36,026 bases of DNA from Burkholderiaceae bacterium (GTDB lineage Bacteria; Pseudomonadota; Gammaproteobacteria; Burkholderiales; Burkholderiaceae_A), in the NCBI GenBank assembly GCA_023261135.1, contig JALRJP010000008.1, positions 1-36,026 on the forward strand, given 5' to 3'. Shown in pieces: positions 1 through 8,254 of this stretch. Made by a program: the position numbers and the translations under genes. The notes under the pieces are model-generated. The model saw nothing but the letters and a program-made list of their open reading frames with translations. It had not been told where the DNA came from and ran no database searches. How positions within the stretch are numbered: the first letter of the stretch is position 1; the number at the start of each line of letters is the position of its first letter.

Positions 1-2
1 CC

Positions 3-974
3 AAGCTTGGTGTGTTTGTCCTGGAGGGGACCCAGGTGGGCCCAGGAACACTTCGTGTTGGTGGGCGAGTGGAATACGCCCGGGTCAAGGCTGATCGGAC
101 ATTCAGTGTTGCTGAGTATGGTGACGGTGGTCGCAGTGAGGAGGGCCGCATCAACACCTCTCGTGCTACCCAATCCAAGTCCTACACACCAGTATCGGCC
201 TCTCTGGAATACACCCATCCTTTGTCAGCCGGGACGGGTCTTGGGGCGTCGGTCTCGCATGTGCAGCGGGCGCCATCGAATTACTAGCTCTTTGCCATGG
301 GCATACACCATGCCAGCGGGCTTTTTGAGGCCGGCAATATCAATCTGGCTAAAGAAAAGGGTAACCACTTAGACCTTACACTCAGTCACGTCCAGGGGCG
401 CAGCAAGTTCAAGGCCTCAGCCTTTTATAGTCGTTATTCCAACTATCTCAGCCTCATCAAGCGGGGTAGTGGGAATACCGACTTCTATCACGAGCATGAA
501 CCTGGGGAGATTGAGGGGGTCCCTGTATATGACTACTCCGGGGTTGGCGCGAAGTACTATGGCGCTGAATTGGAGTTTGGAACATCATTGTCGCAGGGTG
601 GTTGGACCGTCAGCCCAAAGCTCACCTATGACTACGTCATAGGGAAACGTACATCGAACGATGCGTATATTCCTCGACTAACGCCCCAGAGGCTTACGCC
701 CTCGGTTGAAGTTCTCTCTGGGCCTTGGCTGTTTCGAGGAGAGGTTCAGCTGGTTGGAAAAGCCAAATTGGGCGAGAACGAAACTGCACAGGCCGCCGGA
801 TACTCCTTGGTCAATTTGCTGGTGCAGCATCAGAGTGGGCGTCACGTCTGGTTCGTTAAAGGTACCAACCTAACCAATCGATTGGCCTTTAACGCCAACA
901 CTGTGGAAGAGGTGCGCCAATTTACGCCTATCGCAGGCCGGGCGTTGGAGGCGGGCGTACGAGTGTTTTTTTAG
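3..974 (+). pseudogene. TonB-dependent outer-membrane receptor, ZnuD-like, 3' part, interrupted by an in-frame TAG
   Basis: The reading frame is open at the left edge, so the 5' part lies outside the window. The translation is the C-terminal half of a TonB-dependent beta-barrel: alternating amphipathic strands, the conserved segment RAPSNY-x-LFA, and a terminal aromatic residue (GVRVFF). The layout resembles the ZnuD zinc-uptake receptor family, in which this segment normally reads YELFA followed by a G-N-x-x-L-x-x-E block, here GNINLAKEKGN. At 285-287 the expected Glu codon is TAG, and the same frame then continues cleanly to the natural TAG at 972-974. A single GAG-to-TAG change would explain the break. 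A barrel cut there would lack several strands and should not fold, so I call it a pseudogene; a sequencing error is the alternative. The ligand cannot be told from this fragment. Confidence 0.85.
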
Positions 975-998
975 TTCGGCGGTTGGTCTTGCTCGGGG

Positions 999-1076
999 AG
1001 GGTCAAAGACGGCTCTCTCCCGGCAAGCCGGAAGTTCGAATCCCCAATATCACAACAATCGATTTATTTTGACCCT
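999..1076. repeat. 9-bp inverted repeat with a 60-nt spacer, downstream of the receptor
   Basis: AGGGTCAAA at 999-1007 is the exact reverse complement of TTTGACCCT at 1068-1076. The spacer contains a further short G/C-rich hairpin (CCGGCAAGCCGG, near 1020-1031) and a T-loop-like TTCGAATC. There is no T-tract after the second arm, so this is not a classical terminator. It could be a decayed RNA gene, a transcript end, or chance. The rest of the 975-1182 spacer shows nothing recognisable. Confidence 0.3.
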
Positions 1077-1182
1077 AGCAAGTTAGCGCAGCGACTCCCC
1101 CCTTTCCTTGCTCGAGGCTGAACAAAACCTAATCAAGGAGCACCGACTGAGCCTTGCCGCCGGCGGCTTCCCAGACAAGGCC

Positions 1183-1812
1183 CTAGCTTTTCGCCTCAAG
1201 CAACGGCGCTAGCGCTGGATCGAAGCGCCCGTCGATTAGCACGAAGAGGATCCTGCAGGGCTTTCCCGACCGATTGGCCCAGGCATGGTTCGTGCCACGC
1301 TCCACTATGAAATCGCCCGCGCGCATTAGCACCTCTTCCTCATCGAGCACCAGCGTGATTTCGCCTTCGAGCACGAGCCCGTAGTCCACGGTCTGGGTGC
1401 GGTGCATGAAGGGGTGTTTGGCTGTGCCGCTGTGGTTGGTCGATGCCTTGTCGGTACCGATGGCCCCCCAGGCCTCGCGCGTTCCCGCTACATCGATCTT
1501 CTCCAGCCACTCTCCCTCCGGACCGAACTCGACAATTCGGACCACGGTGCCGCCCGCGGGTGGCTCCAGCGTGACGGGCCGTTGCGTCGTCGGATCGGCC
1601 TCGTTGCCGATGGCGGCTGGCGACTGCAGGGTCATCCACAATTCCGTCAGGCAATACCCGACCCGTTTGGGGTTGGTGCGAATCACAGGCGCGGGACCAT
1701 CGCTGCTGACGATGGAACGCCCTTGCGCGTCGTGGCCGGTCACAATGCGCCGGACAACGCCTTGTACGCGCGCGGATGCCCCTTCCTCTGCATTCATCGA
1801 CGTCTTGCCCAT
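1183..1812 (-). CDS. cupin-domain protein, function unknown
   Basis: This 209-residue soluble protein has a C-terminal small-barrel cupin domain. Residues about 133-150 (HPFMHRTQTVDYGLVLEGE) match the first cupin motif, with a histidine, a spaced Tyr-Gly and a Glu. Residues about 166-180 (GDFIVERGTNHAWAN) match the second motif with its metal-binding-type histidine. The N-terminal 90 residues (GHDAQGRSIVSSDG) occur in a cupin subfamily of unknown role common in proteobacteria. The ATG at 1812 is chosen because GGGAG lies about 9 nt upstream; an internal ATG five codons later is possible. The gene stands alone on its strand between the receptor remnant and the DUF2256 pair, so the context gives no clear hint. 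A sugar- or aromatic-compound-related role would be a guess. Confidence 0.8.
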   Translation of the reverse strand: MGKTSMNAEEGASARVQGVVRRIVTGHDAQGRSIVSSDGPAPVIRTNPKRVGYCLTELWMTLQSPAAIGNEADPTTQRPVTLEPPAGGTVVRIVEFGPEGEWLEKIDVAGTREAWGAIGTDKASTNHSGTAKHPFMHRTQTVDYGLVLEGEITLVLDEEEVLMRAGDFIVERGTNHAWANRSGKPCRILFVLIDGRFDPALAPLLEAKS

Positions 1813-2079
1813 TGCGGCACCACTCCCGTGTCTTTAATCACTAGCACTCATTATATTCACCCCTGTACTCCGGTGGCTGGCGAACTCGAGCGGTGCTCGG
1901 CCCTTCGCATTCAGGCCTGCGGCGGCTGTTGAGACTGCTGCTGCGTCGAGACCATAGATCCCCAATGGTTCCGCTATAAAGCTAAGAAGGTTGCCGAGGC
2001 TGGAAGAACACTTGTCCAGCGGCTTGAGAATGGTAAAGCGTCTTGAGCGAAGCCAATAGGATTGGTCGAGGGGCCTCAT

Positions 2080-2250
2080 TTACTTCCCAGACGCCTTCTT
2101 AGTACGACAGGCGTCTGAGCAGTATTTCACGCTATCCCAGTTCTTCGCCCATGCTTTTCGCCACGTCATCTCTCGGCCACAGACACTGCATGGTTTACTC
2201 GGCAGATAGCCCTTATTACCTCTAAAAGAACCTTTACTTGGGTCCGCCAT
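2080..2250 (-). CDS. DUF2256 family small zinc-ribbon-like protein
   Basis: This short gene encodes 56 residues starting MADPSKGSFRGNKG and ending KKASGK. It has the DUF2256 layout: a basic N-terminus, KPCSVCGREMTWRKAWAKNW, and a second cysteine pair in KYCSDACR. The four cysteines (21, 24, 44, 48) form a CxxC...CxxxC set suited to binding one zinc. AGGAAG lies a few bases before the ATG. It starts 13 nt after the stop of the TIGR03643 gene on the same strand, so the two are almost certainly co-transcribed. In other bacteria both families are often found near cryptochrome/photolyase genes; none is visible here. The biochemical function is unknown. Confidence 0.88.
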   Translation of the reverse strand: MADPSKGSFRGNKGYLPSKPCSVCGREMTWRKAWAKNWDSVKYCSDACRTKKASGK

Positions 2251-2263
2251 GGCTTCCTGGGCC

Positions 2264-2482
2264 TTACTTGTAAAACGCTCTTTGCCTTGAAAAGGCGCTC
2301 ACTCTTTTTCGCCATGCCTTATAGCTACCAGGAGCAAGGCGGCTTTTCATAACTTTTTTGATCTCATCGGGCGTCAAGTTAAACATAGTTCTAATGGCCT
2401 CAAAACTCACATGATCACTGAGCGCCATATGAATGAGTTCACTCGCCTCGCCCTCAGTCAATATTTCGTTTTTTTTAATCAT
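2264..2482 (-). CDS. TIGR03643/DUF2805 family protein
   Basis: This 72-residue protein matches the TIGR03643 family over its whole length. It has the segment IHMALSDHVSFEAIRTMFNLTPDEIKKVMKS, which looks like a helix-turn-helix-type fold, followed by the signature SYKAWRKRV. The family is small, acidic at the N-terminus and basic at the C-terminus, and its molecular role is unknown. The gene is directly upstream of DUF2256 (13-nt gap) and the pair probably forms one transcript. The ATG at 2482 has no strong ribosome binding site. A later in-frame ATG (MALSDH) would remove the first helix, so the longer start is kept. Upstream, 2483-2775 contains no gene I can support. Confidence 0.85.
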   Translation of the reverse strand: MIKKNEILTEGEASELIHMALSDHVSFEAIRTMFNLTPDEIKKVMKSRLAPGSYKAWRKRVSAFSRQRAFYK

Positions 2483-2775
2483 CGTCAGTGGTGTCTTATT
2501 TGTTTAAAAAATCGCCTTGTGTCGAAGACCCAAATTGCCGCCATTCGGGTTTACAGGAACCTTCCTTAAGTAGATTTCGGCAGAGATTAGTGGGGGGCTG
2601 TACCTGCGGCAATTGTGCTGCGCATACTCTTCACCTGGGTACCCTTCGACAGGTCCACACCACCGTGATCTTTGCCAAGCCAGCCGCAGGACTTAGCTGC
2701 TTGGATCCCGGCAGGTTGGAAAGGCCGTGTTTGACTGCAATCGGAGTACTCGCACTCTGAAGTGTTTACCCTAGT

Positions 2776-3258
2776 TTACGCCCACTGCAGGGGGAGGGCG
2801 GTCTTGTACTTGACCTGCTTGAGGGCAAAGCTGGATCGAATTTTCTCGACGCTTGCGATGGGCGTCAGTTCCTCCAAAATGAATTTCTCAAGCGCTGGCA
2901 TGTCCGGTACCACCACACGAATCAGATAGTCCGAGTCTCCGGTCATCAGGTAACACTCCATGACCTCGTCATGGCTCTGGATACGACTTTCAAAATCGGC
3001 CAATGCCTCTCGACTCTGTGCTTTGAGGCTTATGTTGATAAAGACGTTCAGGTGCAGCCCAACCGACTGCGCATTAACCAGGCTAACGGTTTTTTGGATG
3101 ACGCCTGATTGGCTGAGTTGTTTGACGCGGGCCAGGCAGGGGGAGGGCGAGAGGTTGACCTGTTTGGCTAGGGCTACATTGGAGAGACTTCCGTCGGTCT
3201 GCAAGGCCTCGAGTATTCGCAGATCCACCCGATCTAGGCTATGGGAATTATTTTTCAT
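2776..3258 (-). CDS. Lrp/AsnC family transcriptional regulator
   Basis: This 160-residue regulator has the standard two-part layout. An N-terminal helix-turn-helix spans roughly residues 8-52 (LDRVDLRILEALQTDG, then NVALAKQVNLSPSPCLARVKQL). A C-terminal RAM/AsnC ligand-binding domain follows, with VMECYLMTGDSDYLIRVVVPD and a closing SSFALKQVKYKTALP. The ATG at 3258 gives the usual family N-terminus; an upstream TTG (3273) would add only five residues. It is transcribed away from the E1 dehydrogenase gene. The shared upstream region holds a perfect palindrome at 3315-3332, a likely site for self- and target regulation. The closest known arrangement is the Pseudomonas putida mdeR-mdeAB locus, where an Lrp-type protein controls methionine gamma-lyase and an E1-like 2-oxobutyrate dehydrogenase; here the lyase is absent. 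Confidence 0.9.
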   Translation of the reverse strand: MKNNSHSLDRVDLRILEALQTDGSLSNVALAKQVNLSPSPCLARVKQLSQSGVIQKTVSLVNAQSVGLHLNVFINISLKAQSREALADFESRIQSHDEVMECYLMTGDSDYLIRVVVPDMPALEKFILEELTPIASVEKIRSSFALKQVKYKTALPLQWA

Positions 3259-3314
3259 GCTGAGTATTTCCAATTAAAAAGCATAAAGTGCTTTGATTAA
3301 GGCATTTATACCTC

Positions 3315-3332
3315 ATATTTGATATCAAATAT
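3315..3332. promoter_or_regulatory. perfect 18-bp palindrome, candidate Lrp/AsnC operator
   Basis: ATATTTGATATCAAATAT is identical to its own reverse complement. It sits between the divergent regulator (start 3258) and E1 gene (start 3360), about 28 bp upstream of the E1 start. AT-rich palindromes of this length in a divergent Lrp-type intergenic region are the usual form of such operators. Binding itself is inferred. Confidence 0.65.
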
Positions 3333-3359
3333 TGGTTTGGCTTGGCTATCGTTCTGTGC

Positions 3360-5912
3360 ATGCACAACGATATTGATCTACAAGAGACCCAAGAGTGGCG
3401 CGAGGCCTTTGCCAGCCTAGTGGCGCACGCCGGCCCTGATCGGGCTCGGTTCATCCTAGAAGAGCTCAACAGCCAGGCCAATGGCCTGCGTCTGGGCTGG
3501 CGTCCCTCCGCTGTGACGCCTTATGTCAACACCATCGGGGTAGATCAGCAACCGGCTTTCCCAGGGGACCTCGACCTGGAACAGCAACTCGCCAGCCTGA
3601 TGCGCTGGAATGCCCTGGCCATGGTGGTTCGGGCCAATCGATTAACCGGCGAGTTAGGTGGGCACATTGCCAGTTATGCCAGTGCAGCGGACTTGTTTGA
3701 GGTCGGCTTTAACCACTTCTGGCGCGCCGGCCAGCAGGGTGATCTAGTCTTCATGCAGGCCCACAGTGCGCCGGGTGTCTATGCCCGCGCCTTTTTGGAG
3801 GGTCGCCTCACCGAGCACGACCTATCCTTCTACCGCCGTGAACTAGCGGCTCAAAAAGCAGTTGCGCTGGGGGAGGTACCCGCCGGCACCAGGGGGTTAC
3901 CGAGCTATCCCCATCCTTATCTGATGCCCGATTTCTGGCAGTTTCCCACGGCTTCGATGGGGCTAGGCCCAGTGCAGTCGATCTACCAGGCGCGCTTCAT
4001 GCGCTACCTGACGGATCGGGGGCAGCATGACTGCAGCGGTCGTCACGTCTGGGGCATTTTTGGTGATGGGGAGATGGACGAGCCCGAGAGCATGAGCGCA
4101 CTGACCATGGCCGCTCGGGAGGGTCTTGACAATCTGACCTGGGTGGTCAACTGCAACCTGCAGAGACTCGACGGCCCTGTACGTGGTAACGGCCGCATCA
4201 TTGACGAGTTGGAGACCCTCTTTGTAGGGGCTGGCTGGCGCGTTATCAAACTCATTTGGGGAAGTGACTGGGACGGTCTTTTTGCGCGAGACACCACGGG
4301 CATTTTGACACGGGCCCTTGGCCAGACCGTTGATGGTCAGATGCAGACCTTTGCCGCTAAAGACGGCCGGTTCAACCGCGACAACTTCTTTGGCCAGCAT
4401 CCGGCACTGGCCACGCTGGTCCAGGGTATGACCGACGAGCAGATCGATGGCCTGAAGCGTGGTGGTCACGACGTGGTAAAGATCTATTCAGCCTATGCCG
4501 CAGCCGTGCAAACAATTGGCCAGCCGACTGTGATTCTGGCTCACACCAAAAAAGGCTACGGCATGGGGCAGGCGGGTCAAGGCCGCATGAACACCCATAG
4601 CAACAAGAAACTAGAAGACAACGATCTTCTAGCGTTTCGAGATCGGTTCGGCTTGCCCCTAGCCGATGAACAGGTGCTGGGATTGTCCTTCTTTAAACCA
4701 GCGACTGATAGCTACCTGATTCATTATCTGCGCGAGCGTCGCGAGCGCTTGGGCGGAAGCTTGCCTAGGCGACAGACTGACGCACCGGTATTTCAAGTGC
4801 CCGATATTAGCTCTCATGCCCAGTTCGCCCTATCTCCCAAAGGCAAAGAGATGAGCACCACCATGGCCTTTGTTCGCCATCTCGGTGCGCTGTTAAAAGA
4901 CCCAATGATTGGTCCGAAGGTGGTGCCGATTGTTGCGGATGAGGCTCGCACCTTTGGCATGGCCAATCTCTTCAAACAGGTCGGTATCTATTCGAGTGTC
5001 GGTCAACGCTATTCGCCTGAGGACATTGGGTCGGTCCTTAGTTACCGTGAGGCCAAGGATGGGCAGATTCTTGAAGAGGGTATTAGCGAGGCTGGTGCGA
5101 TTTCCAGCTGGATTGCGGCTGCCACCAGCTATGCAGTCCATGGCCAACCCATGGTGCCCTTTTATATTTTCTATTCCATGTTCGGCTTTCAGCGCATTGG
5201 GGATCTAATTTGGGCAGCGGCCGATCAAAACCCTCGTGGTTTTCTGTTAGGTGCGACCTCGGGCCGGACCACTTTGGCTGGGGAGGGCCTACAGCACCAA
5301 GACGGCACCAGCCTGCTCTGGGCCTCGACTGTGCCCAATTGTCGATCCTATGACCCCGCCTTTTCTGGTGAGTTGGCGGTTCTTATTCAGCATGGTCTGC
5401 AGGAGATGTTGGAGCAGCAGAAAGATATCTTCTACTACATCACCATGACCAACGCCAACTACCCACAGCCTAGTTTCAATTTGGACTATGCTGAGTCGGT
5501 GGTTCGGGGTGGCTACCTTCTGAAAGTGGAGGGGCAGGGCGAACCTTGCACCCTGCTGGCTTCGGGTGCGGTCATGACCGAGGCCCTGCAGGCATTTGAT
5601 AGACTCATCCACAATAGTCGTCGGGTCTACCTTTACAGCATCACGAGTTATTGCGAGTTGGCCAGGCAGGGTGTTGGCCAGGACGGCTCTTATCTTGCGG
5701 CTTTAGTTGCTCAGAGTCAGGGCCCCATTGTCGCTGTCAGTGATTGGGTTCGGGCAGTACCCGAACAAATTCGAGCTTATCTGCCTGCTTCTCGATCCTT
5801 TAAGGTTTTGGGTACAGATGGCTTTGGCTGCAGTGACACCAGGTCTGCCCTGCGCGAGAGGTTTGGTGTGGATGCCAATGCCATCGTTAACGCTTTTCAG
5901 CGCATGGTCTGA
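3360..5912 (+). CDS. homodimeric 2-oxoacid dehydrogenase E1 (AceE/MdeB type)
   Basis: This 850-residue thiamine-diphosphate enzyme is homologous over its full length to homodimeric pyruvate dehydrogenase E1. Such enzymes decarboxylate a 2-oxoacid and pass the acyl group to a lipoyl E2. The ThDP/Mg motif is GDGEMDEPES at residues 235-244, followed by NCN at 264-266. The family landmarks GGHIASYAS (100-108) and QAHSAPG (133-139) are present, as is a C-terminal transketolase-like domain. The ATG at 3360 gives the typical N-terminus (MHNDIDLQETQEW); a TTG at 3342 would add six atypical residues. No E2 or E3 gene is adjacent. The divergent Lrp-type regulator suggests a role in amino-acid-derived oxoacids (pyruvate, 2-oxobutyrate or branched-chain) rather than the housekeeping complex, so no symbol is assigned. 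Confidence 0.93.
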   Translation: MHNDIDLQETQEWREAFASLVAHAGPDRARFILEELNSQANGLRLGWRPSAVTPYVNTIGVDQQPAFPGDLDLEQQLASLMRWNALAMVVRANRLTGELGGHIASYASAADLFEVGFNHFWRAGQQGDLVFMQAHSAPGVYARAFLEGRLTEHDLSFYRRELAAQKAVALGEVPAGTRGLPSYPHPYLMPDFWQFPTASMGLGPVQSIYQARFMRYLTDRGQHDCSGRHVWGIFGDGEMDEPESMSALTMAAREGLDNLTWVVNCNLQRLDGPVRGNGRIIDELETLFVGAGWRVIKLIWGSDWDGLFARDTTGILTRALGQTVDGQMQTFAAKDGRFNRDNFFGQHPALATLVQGMTDEQIDGLKRGGHDVVKIYSAYAAAVQTIGQPTVILAHTKKGYGMGQAGQGRMNTHSNKKLEDNDLLAFRDRFGLPLADEQVLGLSFFKPATDSYLIHYLRERRERLGGSLPRRQTDAPVFQVPDISSHAQFALSPKGKEMSTTMAFVRHLGALLKDPMIGPKVVPIVADEARTFGMANLFKQVGIYSSVGQRYSPEDIGSVLSYREAKDGQILEEGISEAGAISSWIAAATSYAVHGQPMVPFYIFYSMFGFQRIGDLIWAAADQNPRGFLLGATSGRTTLAGEGLQHQDGTSLLWASTVPNCRSYDPAFSGELAVLIQHGLQEMLEQQKDIFYYITMTNANYPQPSFNLDYAESVVRGGYLLKVEGQGEPCTLLASGAVMTEALQAFDRLIHNSRRVYLYSITSYCELARQGVGQDGSYLAALVAQSQGPIVAVSDWVRAVPEQIRAYLPASRSFKVLGTDGFGCSDTRSALRERFGVDANAIVNAFQRMV

Positions 5913-6488
5913 GCATTCACTTTCAAGGAGAGAATCTCCACAACGCTACACTAGACAAAACTTTTTTAAAAACTCATCGTGCAATCCATTCAAAAACGTT
6001 TAGCCGCTCTCTGAAGGCTTTCTGTCACAGAAGTCTCAAACATTGTGTGGGTACCTCTTCTATTGATCGGGGTGTTTTTTCTTCTTTTGCCGTGTCATTC
6101 CCATGCCTTTAAGGGAGATTTCGAGGCCGGCAAGAGGAGGGGAGGAATGCGAGGCGAAGCCCGAGAGTTTCCGTTGTTGATTTCTTTGGAGGACAATCAG
6201 ACCCTAACGCGAAAATTGTCTGGCCGGTTGTCTGTAATTTTCCGAAATAAAAGCTAAGGTTCCAGGATGCCTATCCAGAATAGGCGCCTTTCAGCGCGCC
6301 CAATGGTTCTACCTTTACGTCGTTTTCTTTTCGCGCCATTAGGTCAGCGTAGCGAGCAGAACTTAGGCTTGGACGCTAATTTTGAACTACTACAAAGTTT
6401 TTAAAGTTCGTCGGTTAAGTGAACGTATAAGAAAAGAGATTTTGGCAAGCGTAGTTCCCGGCTAAGCTCTCAGGACCCAAGATTCTTA
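5913..6488. other. 576-bp convergent intergenic region
   Basis: This lies between the 3' ends of the E1 gene and modC. It holds a weak hairpin at 5927-5939 (GGAGA-GAA-TCTCC) soon after the E1 stop and a 6-bp-stem hairpin at 6269-6285 (GCCTAT-CCAGA-ATAGGC). Neither is followed by a T-run, so no terminator is called with confidence. One doubtful small reading frame lies inside (6045-6257). Nothing else was recognised. Confidence 0.4.
6045..6257 (+). CDS. doubtful small exported protein
   Basis: This 70-codon frame has a GTG start. The translation begins with a signal-peptide-like stretch (MWVPLLLIGVFFLLLPCHSHA) and continues with a short basic, low-complexity tail. I recognise no family and see no convincing ribosome binding site. 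It is the only frame in this spacer that looks at all protein-like; it may equally be a chance frame or the remnant of a longer gene. Confidence 0.2.
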   Translation: MWVPLLLIGVFFLLLPCHSHAFKGDFEAGKRRGGMRGEAREFPLLISLEDNQTLTRKLSGRLSVIFRNKS

Positions 6489-7577
6489 TTAATGCCCCGA
6501 AAGGGCCACCGACTTCACCTGGGCCCAAACTTTGCTCCCAGCAGCCAGTTGTAATTCGATCGCTGCTTTACGTGTAATGCGTGCCATTAAAGTCTGCTCT
6601 TTATACCGAATATTAACCAGGCAACTTGCTGGGTGGAAGTCATCGTGAATGGACTCGATGAACCCCGTTAAGACATTCTGAACAGTACTGCCTTGGGGGG
6701 CTTGTGTGGCCAAGCTGACATCATTAGCCCGAATATGAACCCTTACTTGGGTTCCAATACAAACGTTCTTATAAGGTAACCAAAGAGCTGAACCGTTTAA
6801 TGCAATACAGGTCAAATGAAATCTCTGATCGTGCGCTTGAATAGTGCCGTCGAGTACTACCCCAGCCTCCGCACCCACCGATGCAGCAAATACAGGGTTT
6901 TTAAGCAAGTCCACTGTATTGCCTTCAGCCTTGACGCGTCCCTGATCCAGGAGTACGACGTAGTCGGCAAGTTGGGTTAGTTCTTGCATAGAGTGAGTAA
7001 CATAAAGCACTGGAATACTTAGGTTGTGATGCATTTGTTCGAGCCAAGGCAAGATTTCATGCCGTCGTCTAATGTCCAGTGAGGCCAATGGTTCGTCGAG
7101 AAGCAATAGTTTGGGCTGGGTTGCTAAGGCTCGAGCAATAGCAACTCGCTGGCGCTCGCCACCGGAAAGGCTTTGCGTTGAGCGTTCGAGCAGATGCCCA
7201 ATGCCCAAAAGCTTGATCGCCGAATTTAGTGCATCTGCCGTGCCTTGCTTCTTCACGCGGTCAACGCCAAAGCGCAGATTTGCGTAGACATTCATGTGCT
7301 CAAAAAGGCTCGCCTCCTGGAAGACGTAACCTAAGTCGCGATTGCAGGTCGCAGTCCACTTGCTTTGGGCATTGTCTTGCCAAGTATCGTTACCAATTGA
7401 TACAAGGCCCTGCGCCCGCTCTAGCCCTGCAACACATCGAAGAATAGAGGTTTTTCCTGAGCCCGAAGGACCAAAAAGAACAGTCACGCCTTGGCCCGGA
7501 AGTTTCAGATCGACCTGAAGTCGAAAGTCTTGGCGCTTGAGTTCAAGTTGAATAAGCAGACCGACTTTGGGGGTCAT
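6489..7577 (-). CDS. modC: molybdate ABC transporter ATP-binding protein
   Basis: This 362-residue ATPase powers molybdate import. Walker A is GPSGSGKT (residues 36-43), the Q-loop region is YVFQEASLF, the signature is LSGGERQR (137-144), Walker B is LLLLDEP (157-163), and the H-loop histidine is at about 195 (THS). After the ATPase core a C-terminal Mop/TOBE-type regulatory region (about 290-360; RVHIRANDVSLA) marks it as ModC rather than a generic importer ATPase. It overlaps the end of modB by 4 bp (ATGA), so translation is coupled. As third gene of modABC it should be controlled from the modA/modE divergent promoter. No clear terminator follows. Confidence 0.95.
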   Translation of the reverse strand: MTPKVGLLIQLELKRQDFRLQVDLKLPGQGVTVLFGPSGSGKTSILRCVAGLERAQGLVSIGNDTWQDNAQSKWTATCNRDLGYVFQEASLFEHMNVYANLRFGVDRVKKQGTADALNSAIKLLGIGHLLERSTQSLSGGERQRVAIARALATQPKLLLLDEPLASLDIRRRHEILPWLEQMHHNLSIPVLYVTHSMQELTQLADYVVLLDQGRVKAEGNTVDLLKNPVFAASVGAEAGVVLDGTIQAHDQRFHLTCIALNGSALWLPYKNVCIGTQVRVHIRANDVSLATQAPQGSTVQNVLTGFIESIHDDFHPASCLVNIRYKEQTLMARITRKAAIELQLAAGSKVWAQVKSVALSGH

Positions 7578-8254
7578 GGTAGCACTCGGTCAGCGCGTTT
7601 CTTCAGAAACGATAGAGCAATTAAAACCACGAATGAGAAGGCAACCATGCCCGCCGCAAGCCAGTGGGCTTGTGTGTACTCCATTGCTTCCACGTGGCCG
7701 AAAATTTGAGTAGAAACCACCCGCGTCTGCCCGGGGATATTGCCCCCAATCATCAGTACTACGCCGAACTCACCTAGTGTATGTGCAAAGCTCAGCACCG
7801 TGGCTGTTAAAAGGCCGGGCTTGGCAAGTGGCAAGGCGACATTAAAAAAGGTATCAAGAGGCGTAGCGCCCAGAGTGGCTGCCACTTCCATGGGCCGCTT
7901 GCCGATTGCTTCAAAGGCGTACTGAATAGGTTGAACCGCAAAAGGCAGCGAGAAAATGACGGACCCAATAAGAAGCCCTGTGAAAGAAAACGAGAGCAAT
8001 CCGATGCCGAGCGATTGGGTTAGCATGCCAATCCAGCCCTGTGGACCGAGCAAGACCAAAATATAAAAGCCTAGCACCGTAGGTGGTAGCACCAGGGGTA
8101 ATGTCACCAGGGCACCTATGGGAGCCCGCCATCTTGATTCGGTCTGCGAAAGCCACCAGGCCAGGGGTGTTGCAATCACTAATAGAATGACGGTGGTAAG
8201 TGTTGCGAGTTGAATGGTGAGCCCAATGGCTTGCCAGGCATCCGCACTAATCAA
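7574..8254 (-). CDS. modB: molybdate ABC transporter permease
   Basis: This 226-residue inner-membrane protein has about five hydrophobic spans, the usual size for ModB. The permease EAA loop that docks the ATPase is visible as EAIGKRPMEVAATLGATPLD, at residues about 133-152. It also has the family's conserved middle segment, PLVLPPTVLGFYILVLLG. It overlaps modA and modC by 4 bp at each end, so all three genes are translationally coupled. It forms the membrane channel through which the substrate delivered by ModA enters the cytoplasm. Confidence 0.95.
   Translation of the reverse strand: MISADAWQAIGLTIQLATLTTVILLVIATPLAWWLSQTESRWRAPIGALVTLPLVLPPTVLGFYILVLLGPQGWIGMLTQSLGIGLLSFSFTGLLIGSVIFSLPFAVQPIQYAFEAIGKRPMEVAATLGATPLDTFFNVALPLAKPGLLTATVLSFAHTLGEFGVVLMIGGNIPGQTRVVSTQIFGHVEAMEYTQAHWLAAGMVAFSFVVLIALSFLKKRADRVLP

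Noticed and set aside
1031-1060. tRNA-like T-loop (TTCGAATC) in the spacer after the receptor
   Set aside because: The flanking bases do not form a 5-bp T-stem and no acceptor, D or anticodon arm could be built.
1834-2079. 81-codon minus-strand frame
   Set aside because: No family resemblance, no ribosome binding site, unusual composition; overlaps nothing that supports it.
2488-2760. 90-codon plus-strand frame with several cysteines
   Set aside because: No recognisable domain and no ribosome binding site; looks like a chance frame in the spacer between TIGR03643 and the Lrp gene.
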